A stretch of 34,631 bases of DNA, from the IMG/VR virus record IMGVR_UViG_3300042563_003239, positions 1-34,631 of that record; one strand, written 5' to 3'. Position 1 is the first letter of the stretch. Every line of letters begins with the position of its first letter. Of this stretch, positions 1 to 7,220 are shown in pieces. Below the pieces are notes generated by a model that was given only the letters and a program-made list of their open reading frames with translations, was not told the origin of the DNA and did no database searches. The stretch comes from a virus. The position numbers and the translations under genes are program-made.

Positions 1-311
1 CCATACATCAAGCCGTTGATAGCATTGCGGGCTCTCCAACGGAACACACAGTCCCTATTGGTGTCGTTGAGCTCTAATTGAAGATTGAAGAAATTGCTGT
101 CAGGAATATTATCGCCGTCGATAAGAACAAACCTATCAGTGTCGCTAATATCTGCACACGCCTTATGAGCGGCATCGCTTCCTTTAACGCCGTCCACACG
201 CTTTGCCCACGGTACAAGATTTTGAATTTGTACCCAAAATTCTTCTCGTCGAGGTTCATCATAAGTTAGGTATACACAATCTAAGTCTGCTACATCAACT
301 ATTTCTGTCAT
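1..311 (-). CDS. Glycosyltransferase-like protein, 3' end cut by window edge
   Basis: The frame opens at ATG 311-309 and stays open to base 1, giving the first 103 residues of a longer protein. The start overlaps the end of the upstream 109-residue gene by 17 bases. Visible features are an N-terminal beta-strand-like stretch (LDCVYLTYDEP), a VPWAKRVDGVKG segment, an AAHKA segment, and FVLIDGDN at about residues 61-68, whose DGD (D65, D67) looks like the metal and nucleotide-sugar binding DxD of GT-A glycosyltransferases. Proteins with this YDEP...KRV.GVKG...DGDN pattern recur in T4-like phages of aquatic bacteria. Donor and acceptor are unknown; fibres, phage DNA or host glycans are all possible. 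It is the third glycosyltransferase-like gene in this cluster. Confidence 0.7.
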   Translation of the reverse strand, partial: MTEIVDVADLDCVYLTYDEPRREEFWVQIQNLVPWAKRVDGVKGSDAAHKACADISDTDRFVLIDGDNIPDSNFFNLQLELNDTNRDCVFRWRARNAINGLMY

Positions 312-615
312 AGTATTCTATTTCTTTGTAATGATCATTTTCTAGTACAAGGCTAGCGTGGCCTCGTACTACAGCCACACCTGTATTGCTTCTTTTTAAT
401 TGTACATGAAAATGGTCTCGGGTGTCAAACACAATGGTGCCATTCAGTACACGCACATTGTAATTTGGTCGTTCATATTGCTCTTTGGTAATAACAACAT
501 AATCACCTGCTGGATAATCGTGACTGGCCATGCATGTTGGTCGTCCCTTTGCATCGTAGTACAACCGATATTCAAGTTGTTGTTTAGGAAATTGTTGGTA
601 TAACTCGTCGCTCAT
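295..615 (-). CDS. Hypothetical protein, about 106 residues, in glycosyltransferase cluster
   Basis: This small soluble protein has no recognised family. I prefer ATG at 615-613 (MSDELYQQF) over an in-frame TTG at 624. The start lies inside the end of the upstream 282-residue gene (32-base overlap) and its own end overlaps the next start, so translation is probably coupled through the cassette. It is rich in charged and aromatic residues, with segments such as YRLYYDAKGRP, AGDYVVITKEQYERP and VRVLNGTIVFDTRDH that predict a mostly beta fold. There is no signal peptide or membrane segment. The context suggests an accessory role in the glycosyltransferase and fibre region, but no function can be assigned. 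Confidence 0.75.
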   Translation of the reverse strand: MSDELYQQFPKQQLEYRLYYDAKGRPTCMASHDYPAGDYVVITKEQYERPNYNVRVLNGTIVFDTRDHFHVQLKRSNTGVAVVRGHASLVLENDHYKEIEYYDRNS

Positions 616-1432
616 AGTATTCAATTAGTTCATCTGTGGCAAAACTTTTTTCATGATAGTGTACCGGTGCAAATTGGTTAATGTTATTGATGCGTAACAT
701 GTCACCATCTTGTTCAGTTATACAATACTCGGTCCAAGGTTGATCATCGCTCCAGTCCTGTATGCCCGACTTCATGTGTACAAAGTTTACAAAATCCAAA
801 CTGGGATTGTAACAGGCAGTATCCATAACTTTTGCCGCTACAGCATACACCACATCAGTTGTTGGGTAAGGGTCATCACAATTCTTTAGCTCTGCTCTTA
901 CATCCACCCAATTTTCAAATATCTGCCTTGCTAGTTCAAAAAACTGTCGACTTGTTTCACTGTAACGCCAATACATTAATCCATTGTACACATCAGGCAA
1001 TCGATTGGCATCAAATACTTGCCGGTACTTTCTAACATGTGATTCACGCTGTTGGTAAGTTCGACATCCGTAACTCAGACAAACATCCTGCAATCTGAAA
1101 GCAGTCCACCAGTGATCTATGCTACGAGTAAACAACAAGTCTGCTTCTAACTTAACAGTTTCTTTGTAGGGACTTAGCCACCAAGCATGCCATTCGTTGG
1201 CATATGGGCCTTGTGCTTCAACTCGATTTGTGGGAATTATGTGCTCAAATACACGACGATGTTGTTCAGTGACTTGCTGTAGTGTTGCCGAATCAACTAT
1301 GACACTACAGTTCTTAATCCGTTGCGTTGCTTGTATATTTAGCGCCTGTAGGTAAGCAAGCCGTAGGTAGTCTGTGATCGGGGTATTAATTGCTACAGTT
1401 AAGAAGCCTTGCTGGGCATAGTGCTTAGGCAT
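584..1432 (-). CDS. Glycosyltransferase-like protein, 282 residues, second tandem copy
   Basis: This is probably a divergent paralogue of the neighbouring 265-residue protein. Both share a W/EASPY..T...D/EAD block followed by a segment with FFELARxI or FFELVARI, and a D/N-Y..D.-A-A region. Here the candidate metal-binding DxD reads EAD (E96-A97-D98) within VKLEADLLF, a conservative D-to-E change of the first acid. A later FVHMKSG with H219 corresponds to the C-terminal His-plus-Lys region of GT8-like enzymes. ATG 1432 lies inside the end of the upstream gene (34-base overlap), which argues for translational coupling. The protein is soluble, with no membrane segment. The GT-A fold is inferred from motifs; the substrate is unknown and the EAD change leaves catalytic activity uncertain. 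Confidence 0.72.
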   Translation of the reverse strand: MPKHYAQQGFLTVAINTPITDYLRLAYLQALNIQATQRIKNCSVIVDSATLQQVTEQHRRVFEHIIPTNRVEAQGPYANEWHAWWLSPYKETVKLEADLLFTRSIDHWWTAFRLQDVCLSYGCRTYQQRESHVRKYRQVFDANRLPDVYNGLMYWRYSETSRQFFELARQIFENWVDVRAELKNCDDPYPTTDVVYAVAAKVMDTACYNPSLDFVNFVHMKSGIQDWSDDQPWTEYCITEQDGDMLRINNINQFAPVHYHEKSFATDELIEYYERRVIPTIS

Positions 1433-2196
1433 TGATCTACAAATTCCTTTAAATTGGGACTGGTCAAATATCGTTTGCTCATAACATGCAGGCTCTGCAG
1501 GGGCAACACATAGGCTTGATCTGAGCGCACAACAACACGATGGTCTCGTAATTCCATGCTAGTAATAGCACCTGCAAATGTTGTGATACTATGTGGTGCA
1601 AATGTGTTTTTTGCCACCCGATAGCCACTTAGAATATAGTGAGCGATGGCAAAGGCATAATCATTTCTATAATTGCCTTCCCGAACATTGTACAGCAATC
1701 TGTAGTAATCGTAGTTGCGTTTGATTCTTGCCACCAGTTCAAAAAACATTTGAGTCTGTTCACTGCGTCTAAACAACACAGCAGTGGCCCACACAAAAGG
1801 CAAACTGTGTGGTCCCATCACACAGGGCTCATATACGCCATCGACGGTGTGGTTTCGATTAAAAAGCAAGTAATTGAAAGGGCACTGAAATAACTTATCA
1901 AGACTATCGTCAAGTATAAGATAGTCGGCATCAAGAATGATGGTTTCGTCGTAAGGGCTTGCTTCATATGCTTCGTGTCTTCCAAAATTATTCCATTCTA
2001 CAAATGTACCTGTGTCTGAACTAAATCGTTGGTTGGTGCCGGTATCCGTTGCACCAACAATGGTTGTGGGCAATCCCAAAAAATGTTGTACTAGTCTAGC
2101 GTTTTGTTCTGCAATAGCCACATAATCTGTTTCACGAGTATTGGTTGCAAATATTACAACGCCTTTAGATTTTGCGGATTTGTTTAAGTTCGGCAT
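1399..2196 (-). CDS. GT-A glycosyltransferase-like protein, 265 residues, first tandem copy
   Basis: A Rossmann-like N-terminus (GVVIFATNTRETDYV) is followed by SPYDETIILDADYLILDD, in which D89-A90-D91 is a textbook DxD for Mn2+ and nucleotide-sugar binding. A C-terminal SLHVMSK (H237) matches the His-x3-Lys often found in GT8-like enzymes. The role is therefore likely transfer of a sugar from a nucleotide-sugar donor, acting in the cytoplasm. The gene overlaps the 110-residue gene before it by 32 bases and the paralogous 282-residue gene after it by 34 bases. Its position directly after the fibre genes suggests glycosylation of fibres, or of phage or host surface components, but this is inference. 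Confidence 0.8.
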   Translation of the reverse strand: MPNLNKSAKSKGVVIFATNTRETDYVAIAEQNARLVQHFLGLPTTIVGATDTGTNQRFSSDTGTFVEWNNFGRHEAYEASPYDETIILDADYLILDDSLDKLFQCPFNYLLFNRNHTVDGVYEPCVMGPHSLPFVWATAVLFRRSEQTQMFFELVARIKRNYDYYRLLYNVREGNYRNDYAFAIAHYILSGYRVAKNTFAPHSITTFAGAITSMELRDHRVVVRSDQAYVLPLQSLHVMSKRYLTSPNLKEFVDQCLSTMPSKAS

Positions 2197-2479
2197 GTTG
2201 TTGGTGCCATTCGTTCATTACCTCTTGGTAATGCTGTTGTGCTGTGACTAAGAATACTTGACGATCCACTTCAATGGGATTGTGAAATACATCTTCCAAG
2301 TACAATTCATCTGTGGGCCAGGTTTTGACAAATGCCAATAGCTCGGGAGTGATTCGAAACATACCACCATTGTGTGTGATGTGCATTTTGGTCAGTATGC
2401 GTTCTCGAAGTATTTCGGCATTTAAATGGTAGTCTGTTGCTTGTCGAATTTGTTCTACAATGGGTTTAAGGTCGCTCAT
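2165..2479 (-). CDS. Conserved small phage protein of unknown function, 104 residues
   Basis: I choose ATG 2479-2477 (MSDLKPIVEQIRQ) over an in-frame TTG at 2497. The protein looks helical at both ends, with a central HNGGMFRITPELLAFVKTW and then LYLEDVFHNPIEVDR. From memory, proteins with this GG.F.ITPELLAF...NPI.V layout occur beside fibre genes in T4-like aquatic phages, with no known function. A role in fibre assembly would fit the position but is a guess. This is the first gene after the hairpin at 2509-2539, and a possible extended -10 element ends only a few bases before its start. Its end overlaps the following glycosyltransferase gene by 32 bases. Confidence 0.75.
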   Translation of the reverse strand: MSDLKPIVEQIRQATDYHLNAEILRERILTKMHITHNGGMFRITPELLAFVKTWPTDELYLEDVFHNPIEVDRQVFLVTAQQHYQEVMNEWHQQHAELKQIRKI

Positions 2480-2485
2480 ACGCAC

Positions 2486-2494
2486 AGTATAACA
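2486..2494 (-). promoter_or_regulatory. Possible extended -10 promoter (TGTTATACT)
   Basis: On the minus strand the bases read TGTTATACT, an extended -10 (TGn plus TATACT, one base from TATAAT). It lies between the hairpin that follows the fibre operon and the start of the 104-residue gene. No good -35 is seen. The expected transcription start would fall about at ATG 2479, giving a nearly leaderless message, so this could also be chance. Confidence 0.3.
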
Positions 2495-2508
2495 CAAATT
2501 GCACCCAA

Positions 2509-2539
2509 GGTAAAGCGGCCGAAGCCGCCGAGTTTTACC
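2509..2539 (-). terminator. C(UUCG)G tetraloop hairpin after the fibre genes
   Basis: The transcript would fold with GGTAAA (2539-2534) pairing to TTTACC (2514-2509), and an inner GCGGC-TTCG-GCCGC stem (2528-2515); five unpaired bases bulge on the 5' side. C(UUCG)G loops are exceptionally stable and are well known between genes in T4 messages. No U tract follows, so it may be a weak terminator or a 3'-end stabiliser for the fibre mRNA rather than a classical rho-independent terminator. It starts 12 bases after the stop codon of the 329-residue gene. Confidence 0.65.
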
Positions 2540-2551
2540 GTTATTTGACTG

Positions 2552-3541
2552 TTATGCAATAGTTACAGTACCCCAACTCGAGGTCAAGTTGGTTGTTTCT
2601 GGAGGACGCACAGTGATGTTTGTGGTGATGGCCAAGTTCAAGCCATCGTTAAATGCACCCTGTGCGGGTGGAGTACCAACTGGACTGTATACTGGGATTC
2701 CTGGAGGTGCTGTGTTTGTGTCAGCTGCCGCATCAGTTAAATCAATAGTGAATGTAAACACCGTGCCAACATCGGCATTGGCTCCCTGCACACCGTTGGT
2801 CTTGATACCAACCGCAATGCTGTTACTGGCGTAGTCTGCTGTGGCTGATGCACTTGTCAATGTAACAATACTTTGGTTGCTTGTAGTGCAACCCCAATAG
2901 CCAAGTGCTGTATTACTGGCCGAAACTGTGCCGCCTGTACCTGTGCGTCCGCCGTTGGTTGCGGCACCGACCACAATACTGGCAAACCTGGTATTAAGTA
3001 ATGCCAACCAGTCTGCGCCTTTTGCGTTGCCCAGTGTGTTGACACAACTGAATGTCAATACCAGTTTGCCACCAGCATTCCAGAAATAACGAGCTTGATC
3101 TGCACTTGCAAATGTTGCTGTACGTGTAATTTGTTGTGTGGTAGGAGTTGCTGTGTTCCATGTAGTAGCGGTAGGTGCGGCGCCTGTAATGTCTGTACCG
3201 TTGGTGGCTGCTGTTAATTTATTTGAGTATGCTGTGTTAAGGCTAGAACTAAATGTGGCCAAGTAAGAAATCAATGTACCGGCAGTTGGTGCGCCGATGC
3301 CTGTACCAGATCCATCCTGGTGTGTTTTGATAGAGTTCAGGGTGTTAACTACTGTGGCCCATTGTGTGGCTGTAACTAAACCTGCCGCGCTAACAGTACT
3401 CAGTGCAGTTTGGCCATAACCATTCTGGCCGTTGCCCACAGCCCAGATGGTATTAAGAGTATTTGCTGTTGAACTGGGACTTGAACCAACAAACCCGTTG
3501 TAGTCGGTTGCTTGGATTAGTCCGCCTGATGAATATGCCAT
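2552..3541 (-). CDS. Phage structural / tail-fibre-associated protein, 329 residues
   Basis: The N-terminus MAYSSGGLIQATDYNGF, followed by an asparagine- and glycine-rich IWAVGNGQNGYGQ and a VTATQWATVVNTLNSI..H segment, is a pattern I associate with virion structural proteins of T4-like aquatic phages. The middle and C-terminus are Thr-, Ala-, Gly- and Asn-rich beta-type sequence with very few charged residues, as in fibre shafts or tips; a possible last beta unit ends in SWGTVTIA. An AGGA Shine-Dalgarno stands a few bases before ATG 3541. It is the last gene of the fibre block and is followed by the C(UUCG)G hairpin. It may be a fibre accessory or tip protein; the exact position in the virion is unknown. 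Confidence 0.7.
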   Translation of the reverse strand: MAYSSGGLIQATDYNGFVGSSPSSTANTLNTIWAVGNGQNGYGQTALSTVSAAGLVTATQWATVVNTLNSIKTHQDGSGTGIGAPTAGTLISYLATFSSSLNTAYSNKLTAATNGTDITGAAPTATTWNTATPTTQQITRTATFASADQARYFWNAGGKLVLTFSCVNTLGNAKGADWLALLNTRFASIVVGAATNGGRTGTGGTVSASNTALGYWGCTTSNQSIVTLTSASATADYASNSIAVGIKTNGVQGANADVGTVFTFTIDLTDAAADTNTAPPGIPVYSPVGTPPAQGAFNDGLNLAITTNITVRPPETTNLTSSWGTVTIA

Positions 3542-3553
3542 ATTTTTTTCCTA

Positions 3554-5074
3554 TTACGAATTTAATTTTACTGTAGCTTCAATTATACCCTCACCTGGAG
3601 TAGTTTTGCTAGACAATGCTCGCCCAATTACATTCCAAGGTGAAATTTCTGTTCTTGCGCCTGCTCTGGCCAATCCATTGCCGGCACTTACTAATCTGTC
3701 ACCCTTGTTAATTGGGCCAATAACGCGAACAGGAACCCGTCCGCTGACCGCAACTGGTGGATGTGTACTATCTGATCCAGCTCCGCTGTTCATCAAATAG
3801 GCTGCTCTAGTACTTATGACTCCAAGGATGTTTTCGCTTAATTCTGCCACCACAGCGGTGATTTCTTTGATCCCGCCCAATTCAACCACAGTTCCGGGCA
3901 TGATGACCGCATCAGCTTCGAAGCGTTCTGCAACGTCCGCATACTGTGCGTGAATACTTGTACCATATATGTTGTTCCACCAACTGGTTGTACTGCCCAG
4001 GTTATATGTTAAGTTTGCAGTTGGTACTAGGTTAGCGCCAAAAGTGGTGTTGCCACCGGTTCCACCTAGGCCTAATCCGGTGATTGAGTCGTCAACATAT
4101 TTTTTGGTTGCCACACTGGTAGTAGTGCCTAATGCTGTGTTGGCTGTGATTTTTACAGTACCATCACCACCCACTGTCAATAATCTAGTTGGTGTACCAC
4201 TGACATTTGCAAAGAAATCCAAATTCTGACCAGTTACTGTGCTAGTAACTCGTGCGGCTCCAGACACCACTGATACTGTAAGATCACTTGCGGCACCCAC
4301 TGTGAGTCCACTATTGGTAGAAATACTCTGTGCTGTGGTAAAAGGCGAAGTGCCAGACAATCTAGCAAACACAGCGGCGGCGGAACCACCTAAATAATCT
4401 GCATTGTTTGCATTGCCCCAATATCTCAGTCCAATTAAGGTGCCACCTATGGCGTCATCGGCCAAATTCATACCAGGATTGATAGTGCTGAATCCACTTG
4501 ATGTCAATGCAGGACTGGGTGTAAATGCTGTGTCTGTGCTCAAAATTGCCGCTAATTTGTTATTGATTAAAAACTTAACTATAACATGAGTGGCTGTACC
4601 ATCACTTAGAATATCTGCAATGGCACCTGATTGGCCTGTGGTGGCAGTGAACGCAGGTCCAATTACTGTCCAACCAGCATCGCCGACACCACCATTGTTG
4701 ACTTTTAATTGTGCGTTAGAACTGTCCCACCAAAGATCACCTGTGGCTGTGTTATCGTATGTGGTGTCTGGTCTAGTACCACCGGATGTGGCACCGCTGA
4801 TACGCTTCCAACCCACAGACGAGCCCATGTAAATTTTAAGAACTTTGTTGGCGGCATCGTTTTTGTCCCACCACAACTGTCCTTCTTGAGGATTTACTGG
4901 GGCAGTTCCACTGGCAAAATTTTCCAATAACTGTATAAAATTTTCATTGAGGAATTGTCCATAGCCAGGGAAGTTTTTACCCACCAAGGTAAGGCTAGTG
5001 GTAGTGGAATTTGCTGTACCCGGTTCAATTGATACCAGGGTTGTTCCATCTGAATTTGTTATTGTATATGCCAT
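3554..5074 (-). CDS. Tail fibre with shared docking head and C-terminal G2-peptidase-like module, 506 residues
   Basis: Residues 1-95 form a head shared with the 377- and 405-residue fibres (MAYTI..SDGTTL..I, then LVGKNF.GYG...NENF..LLENFAS...P..GQLWWD), presumably docking on the baseplate. A second GDLWWD at 112-117 repeats the theme. The shaft (140-340) is Thr/Ala/Gly beta sequence with ATKKYVDD, a motif typical of phage fibres. Residues about 357-506 (NLGST..WWNNIYG, QYADVAERFEADA, PGTVVELGG..EIT, GVIST.AAYLMNS, VSGRVPVRVIGPI.KGDRLV) form a C-terminal module also present in the 335-residue fibre. It resembles the peptidase G2 / self-cleaving chaperone domains of phage appendages. A TTGGAGC Shine-Dalgarno and a GATAAATA late-type promoter precede the start. 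Confidence 0.85.
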   Translation of the reverse strand: MAYTITNSDGTTLVSIEPGTANSTTTSLTLVGKNFPGYGQFLNENFIQLLENFASGTAPVNPQEGQLWWDKNDAANKVLKIYMGSSVGWKRISGATSGGTRPDTTYDNTATGDLWWDSSNAQLKVNNGGVGDAGWTVIGPAFTATTGQSGAIADILSDGTATHVIVKFLINNKLAAILSTDTAFTPSPALTSSGFSTINPGMNLADDAIGGTLIGLRYWGNANNADYLGGSAAAVFARLSGTSPFTTAQSISTNSGLTVGAASDLTVSVVSGAARVTSTVTGQNLDFFANVSGTPTRLLTVGGDGTVKITANTALGTTTSVATKKYVDDSITGLGLGGTGGNTTFGANLVPTANLTYNLGSTTSWWNNIYGTSIHAQYADVAERFEADAVIMPGTVVELGGIKEITAVVAELSENILGVISTRAAYLMNSGAGSDSTHPPVAVSGRVPVRVIGPINKGDRLVSAGNGLARAGARTEISPWNVIGRALSSKTTPGEGIIEATVKLNS

Positions 5075-5100
5075 TTAAGTAAACGCTCCAATATTAAGTT

Positions 5101-5108
5101 TATTTATC
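5101..5108 (-). promoter_or_regulatory. T4-type late promoter box (GATAAATA)
   Basis: The minus strand reads GATAAATA, one base from the T4 late consensus TATAAATA. It lies in the 41-base gap between the 377- and 506-residue fibre genes, 27 bases before ATG 5074 and upstream of a TTGGAGC ribosome site. Position and spacing fit a late promoter giving the 506-residue fibre its own transcript. Confidence 0.5.
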
Positions 5109-5115
5109 ATGTTTT

Positions 5116-6249
5116 TTACTGATATTGGAACCAGAAATCTCCGTTGTTGCCTATGGCATTGTCTGGTGCAGTCGAGTCGATATATCGTTGGCTTCCTTGC
5201 CAAAGTGCTGTATTGCCTGTGATTGCTGCCGATACAAACGCTGTTGTGGCAAGTTGTGTGGTGTTGGTGCCAGCTGTTGCAGTCGGGGCTGTGGGTGTGC
5301 CTGCCAGCGCAGGACTTGCCAGATTGGCTTTAAATGCCAAATTGTTGTTGGTTGCATTATTTACTGCCGAAACATTGCTGGATATTGCATTATCAGTATA
5401 AATGCGTTGTGTGTCATCCTGTGCCATCACATAGGCTGTGGTTGCTATTTGTGTGGTTCTTGTTCCTGCGCCAGCAGTGGGAGCGGCAGGTACACCTGTA
5501 AATGTTGGGTCGGCAATATTTGCCCGCAGTCCAATGGCAGTGGTTGTGGATGACTCTAGTGCACCAACATTGGCCAAAATACTGGTATCTGCGTATTCTC
5601 TGCGTAGGTCATCCTGTGCCATCACATAGGCTGTGGTTGCTATGGTTGTGGAGTTGTCTGCCACTGTGGCAGTGGGTGCTCTGGGGTTTCCAGTCAGTGT
5701 TGGGCTATAGGTGGTTGCCCTAAGGGCTATTGCGGCATTGGCTGCTGTGACATTGGCATCTATGCTGTCTAGTCTTTGGCTTTGAACACCAGCATTGGCA
5801 GTCAATGTTGTAATCGAACTGTTCTGCGTGGCAGCATTGGCCAATAAACTGGTAATCTGTGTGTCTTGTACACCTGCATTGGCATTTATCACAGCAACAT
5901 TGGCCAGTATGCTGGTGTTGATGACATCAACATTGGCCCGTATTTGTGCATTTATTGTGCTGACTGCACCTGCGGTCACAGTGGCATTGGTCAAAGTAGA
6001 ATAGGATGATCCTGTGTAAACGCTGATTGCCTGTGTACTGGTATTGTACCATAATTGTCCAGCAACTGGATTAGTTGGTCCACTGTTGCTGGCAAAATTT
6101 TCCAACAAAAACAGCTGGTTTTCATTTAGATATTCTCCGTAACCAACAAAATTCTTACCGGCCAGACTCAATGATGTACTGGTGTTTAAAGTTCCGTCGG
6201 CGATATTGGCCAATATAGTTCCGTTATAATAATTTATTGTATATGCCAT
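5116..6249 (-). CDS. Tail fibre with shared docking head and APT/ATTAYV repeats, 377 residues
   Basis: Residues 1-90 are the docking head shared with the 405- and 506-residue fibres. Residues 95-175 are heptad-like ANV/ANA repeats consistent with a trimeric coiled coil. Three copies of a fibre repeat follow at about 178-214, 242-279 and 307-343, each reading roughly SP/DP.LTG.P.APTA..G..TTQIATTAYV, as in lambda-type side fibres. The C-terminus ends in NAIGNNGDFWFQYQ, matching the GDIWYQ end of the 405-residue fibre. The Shine-Dalgarno (TTGGAT) sits inside the stop region of the adhesin gene, five bases before the start. Two of the repeats keep a 36-base exact DNA duplication. Confidence 0.85.
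   Translation of the reverse strand: MAYTINYYNGTILANIADGTLNTSTSLSLAGKNFVGYGEYLNENQLFLLENFASNSGPTNPVAGQLWYNTSTQAISVYTGSSYSTLTNATVTAGAVSTINAQIRANVDVINTSILANVAVINANAGVQDTQITSLLANAATQNSSITTLTANAGVQSQRLDSIDANVTAANAAIALRATTYSPTLTGNPRAPTATVADNSTTIATTAYVMAQDDLRREYADTSILANVGALESSTTTAIGLRANIADPTFTGVPAAPTAGAGTRTTQIATTAYVMAQDDTQRIYTDNAISSNVSAVNNATNNNLAFKANLASPALAGTPTAPTATAGTNTTQLATTAFVSAAITGNTALWQGSQRYIDSTAPDNAIGNNGDFWFQYQ
5413..5448 (-). repeat. 36-bp direct repeat, copy 1 (fibre gene)
   Basis: A 36-base block beginning gtcatcctgtgccatcac on the plus strand is identical to 5608-5643. It encodes the ATTAYVMAQDD part of the fibre repeat, so it is either a recent duplication or is kept uniform by recombination. 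Confidence 0.85.
5608..5643 (-). repeat. 36-bp direct repeat, copy 2 (fibre gene)
   Basis: This is the exact second copy of 5413-5448, 195 bases away (65 codons), in the same frame of the 377-residue fibre. Unequal recombination between the copies would remove or add one in-frame fibre repeat. Confidence 0.85.
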
Positions 6250-6254
6250 TGTTT

Positions 6255-7220
6255 TTATCCAAAATTGTTTCTGCTAAATGTGGTAGTTAAAGAAGTGGGA
6301 ATGCCAATACTGGGCATAAGTTTCCATTCACCATCTTGTTTTACCCAAGCGGCTTGAATTCCGCGCCAAACATCACTTACTTTAACTGCTAATGTATTTA
6401 CCGGTTTCCACACTCCGCCAACCTTTACACGGCCTGCTCCGCCACCCGAGAAGACCAACACCGCCTGCCCCGGGCTTCCGCCCGATCCTGTGCCAATTCC
6501 ACCCTGAGCTATCCCGCCCGGCCAATATGGGCTGTTGGTCCCGCCTGTGCTGTTGCCATCTGCGCCCACTGCTCCAGCAGTTGAGCTACCTGCACTGCCT
6601 GCAAGTCCCCCATAGGCATTGTCAAATCCTGGGCCGCCGCCTACACCCGAACCCCCACCCCCCCCCCCACCCCCGCCACCACCCCCGCCATCACCGGGAC
6701 AGTCTCCACCTGTGGAATTTCCATTGGTAACAGCAGTGGGATTGCTGGCTGAAGAAGCACCGCGATTATTTGAACCGCCACCGCCACCGCCACCTCCGGC
6801 AGCAAAGTATGCTGTTGACCCATTGACCAGCAACAAGGTGGCTCCTCCACCGCCACCGCCACCACCTGACCAACCTGCTGGGCCTGCATTTCCACCACGG
6901 CCACCATTTAAATATTTTCCGTTGACAGATATTGTGTATCCTGCACCTGCTGAACCACCACCACCACCGGAACTGCTACCGCCGCCGCCTCCGGGGCCGC
7001 CCACTGCAACCAATACTGTATCACCTGCGGCCAAAGTGACTGAGTTGTTGTAATACCAGCCGCCGCCACCATTGCCTGCAGGACCGTTGCCGTCTACACC
7101 GCCTGCTCCACCCCCAGCACCCCAGAGGTAAACATCAACTTCGGATTTAAAACCAGCGGGCACAGTAAAAGACTCTGTGCCACCGTTGTATACAAATCGT
7201 TTAACTAGCTGATTAGCCAT
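6255..7220 (-). CDS. Glycine-rich adhesin, gp38-like, 321 residues
   Basis: I choose ATG 7220 (MANQLVKRFVYNGG); an in-frame GTG lies at 7238 and would add six residues. After a short N-terminal beta motif (TESFTVPAGF..EVDVYLWGAGGG), residues about 30-250 are dominated by runs of glycine separated by loop segments, like the polyglycine-II sandwich of T2/T6/S16 gp38 receptor-binding tips. Inter-run loops (for example NNRGASSASNPTAV, NGSTAYFAA) would be the receptor-contacting parts. The C-terminal region carries VKVGGVWKPV, VKVSDVWRGI and WVKQDGEWK repeats. The start overlaps the stop of the upstream 56-residue gene. An uninterrupted 11-G tract on the coding strand (6668-6658) could cause slippage and frameshift. 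The gp38 relationship is by architecture, not by close sequence match. Confidence 0.8.
   Translation of the reverse strand: MANQLVKRFVYNGGTESFTVPAGFKSEVDVYLWGAGGGAGGVDGNGPAGNGGGGWYYNNSVTLAAGDTVLVAVGGPGGGGGSSSGGGGGSAGAGYTISVNGKYLNGGRGGNAGPAGWSGGGGGGGGATLLLVNGSTAYFAAGGGGGGGGSNNRGASSASNPTAVTNGNSTGGDCPGDGGGGGGGGGGGGGSGVGGGPGFDNAYGGLAGSAGSSTAGAVGADGNSTGGTNSPYWPGGIAQGGIGTGSGGSPGQAVLVFSGGGAGRVKVGGVWKPVNTLAVKVSDVWRGIQAAWVKQDGEWKLMPSIGIPTSLTTTFSRNNFG
6658..6668 (-). repeat. Homopolymeric G11 tract in adhesin gene
   Basis: Eleven uninterrupted C on the plus strand (G on the coding strand) lie in the longest glycine run of the adhesin, flanked by CCCCC on both sides after a single A. The gene is in frame with 11 bases. 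Gain or loss of one base would shift the last roughly 130 codons. Confidence 0.9.

Noticed and set aside
74-262. 62-codon minus-strand ORF (MMNLDEKNFG...)
   Set aside because: It lies in a different frame inside the glycosyltransferase-like gene that runs from 311 to the window edge and has coherent motifs. The short ORF has no start context or recognisable sequence.
5125-5553. Cysteine-rich plus-strand ORF of 142 codons
   Set aside because: It is antisense to the repeat region of the 377-residue fibre; the cysteines come from reverse-complemented GCA/ACA repeats.
6619-7053. Proline-rich plus-strand ORF of 144 codons
   Set aside because: It is the antisense reading of the glycine codons of the adhesin (GGN read as CCN), so the proline runs are an artefact.
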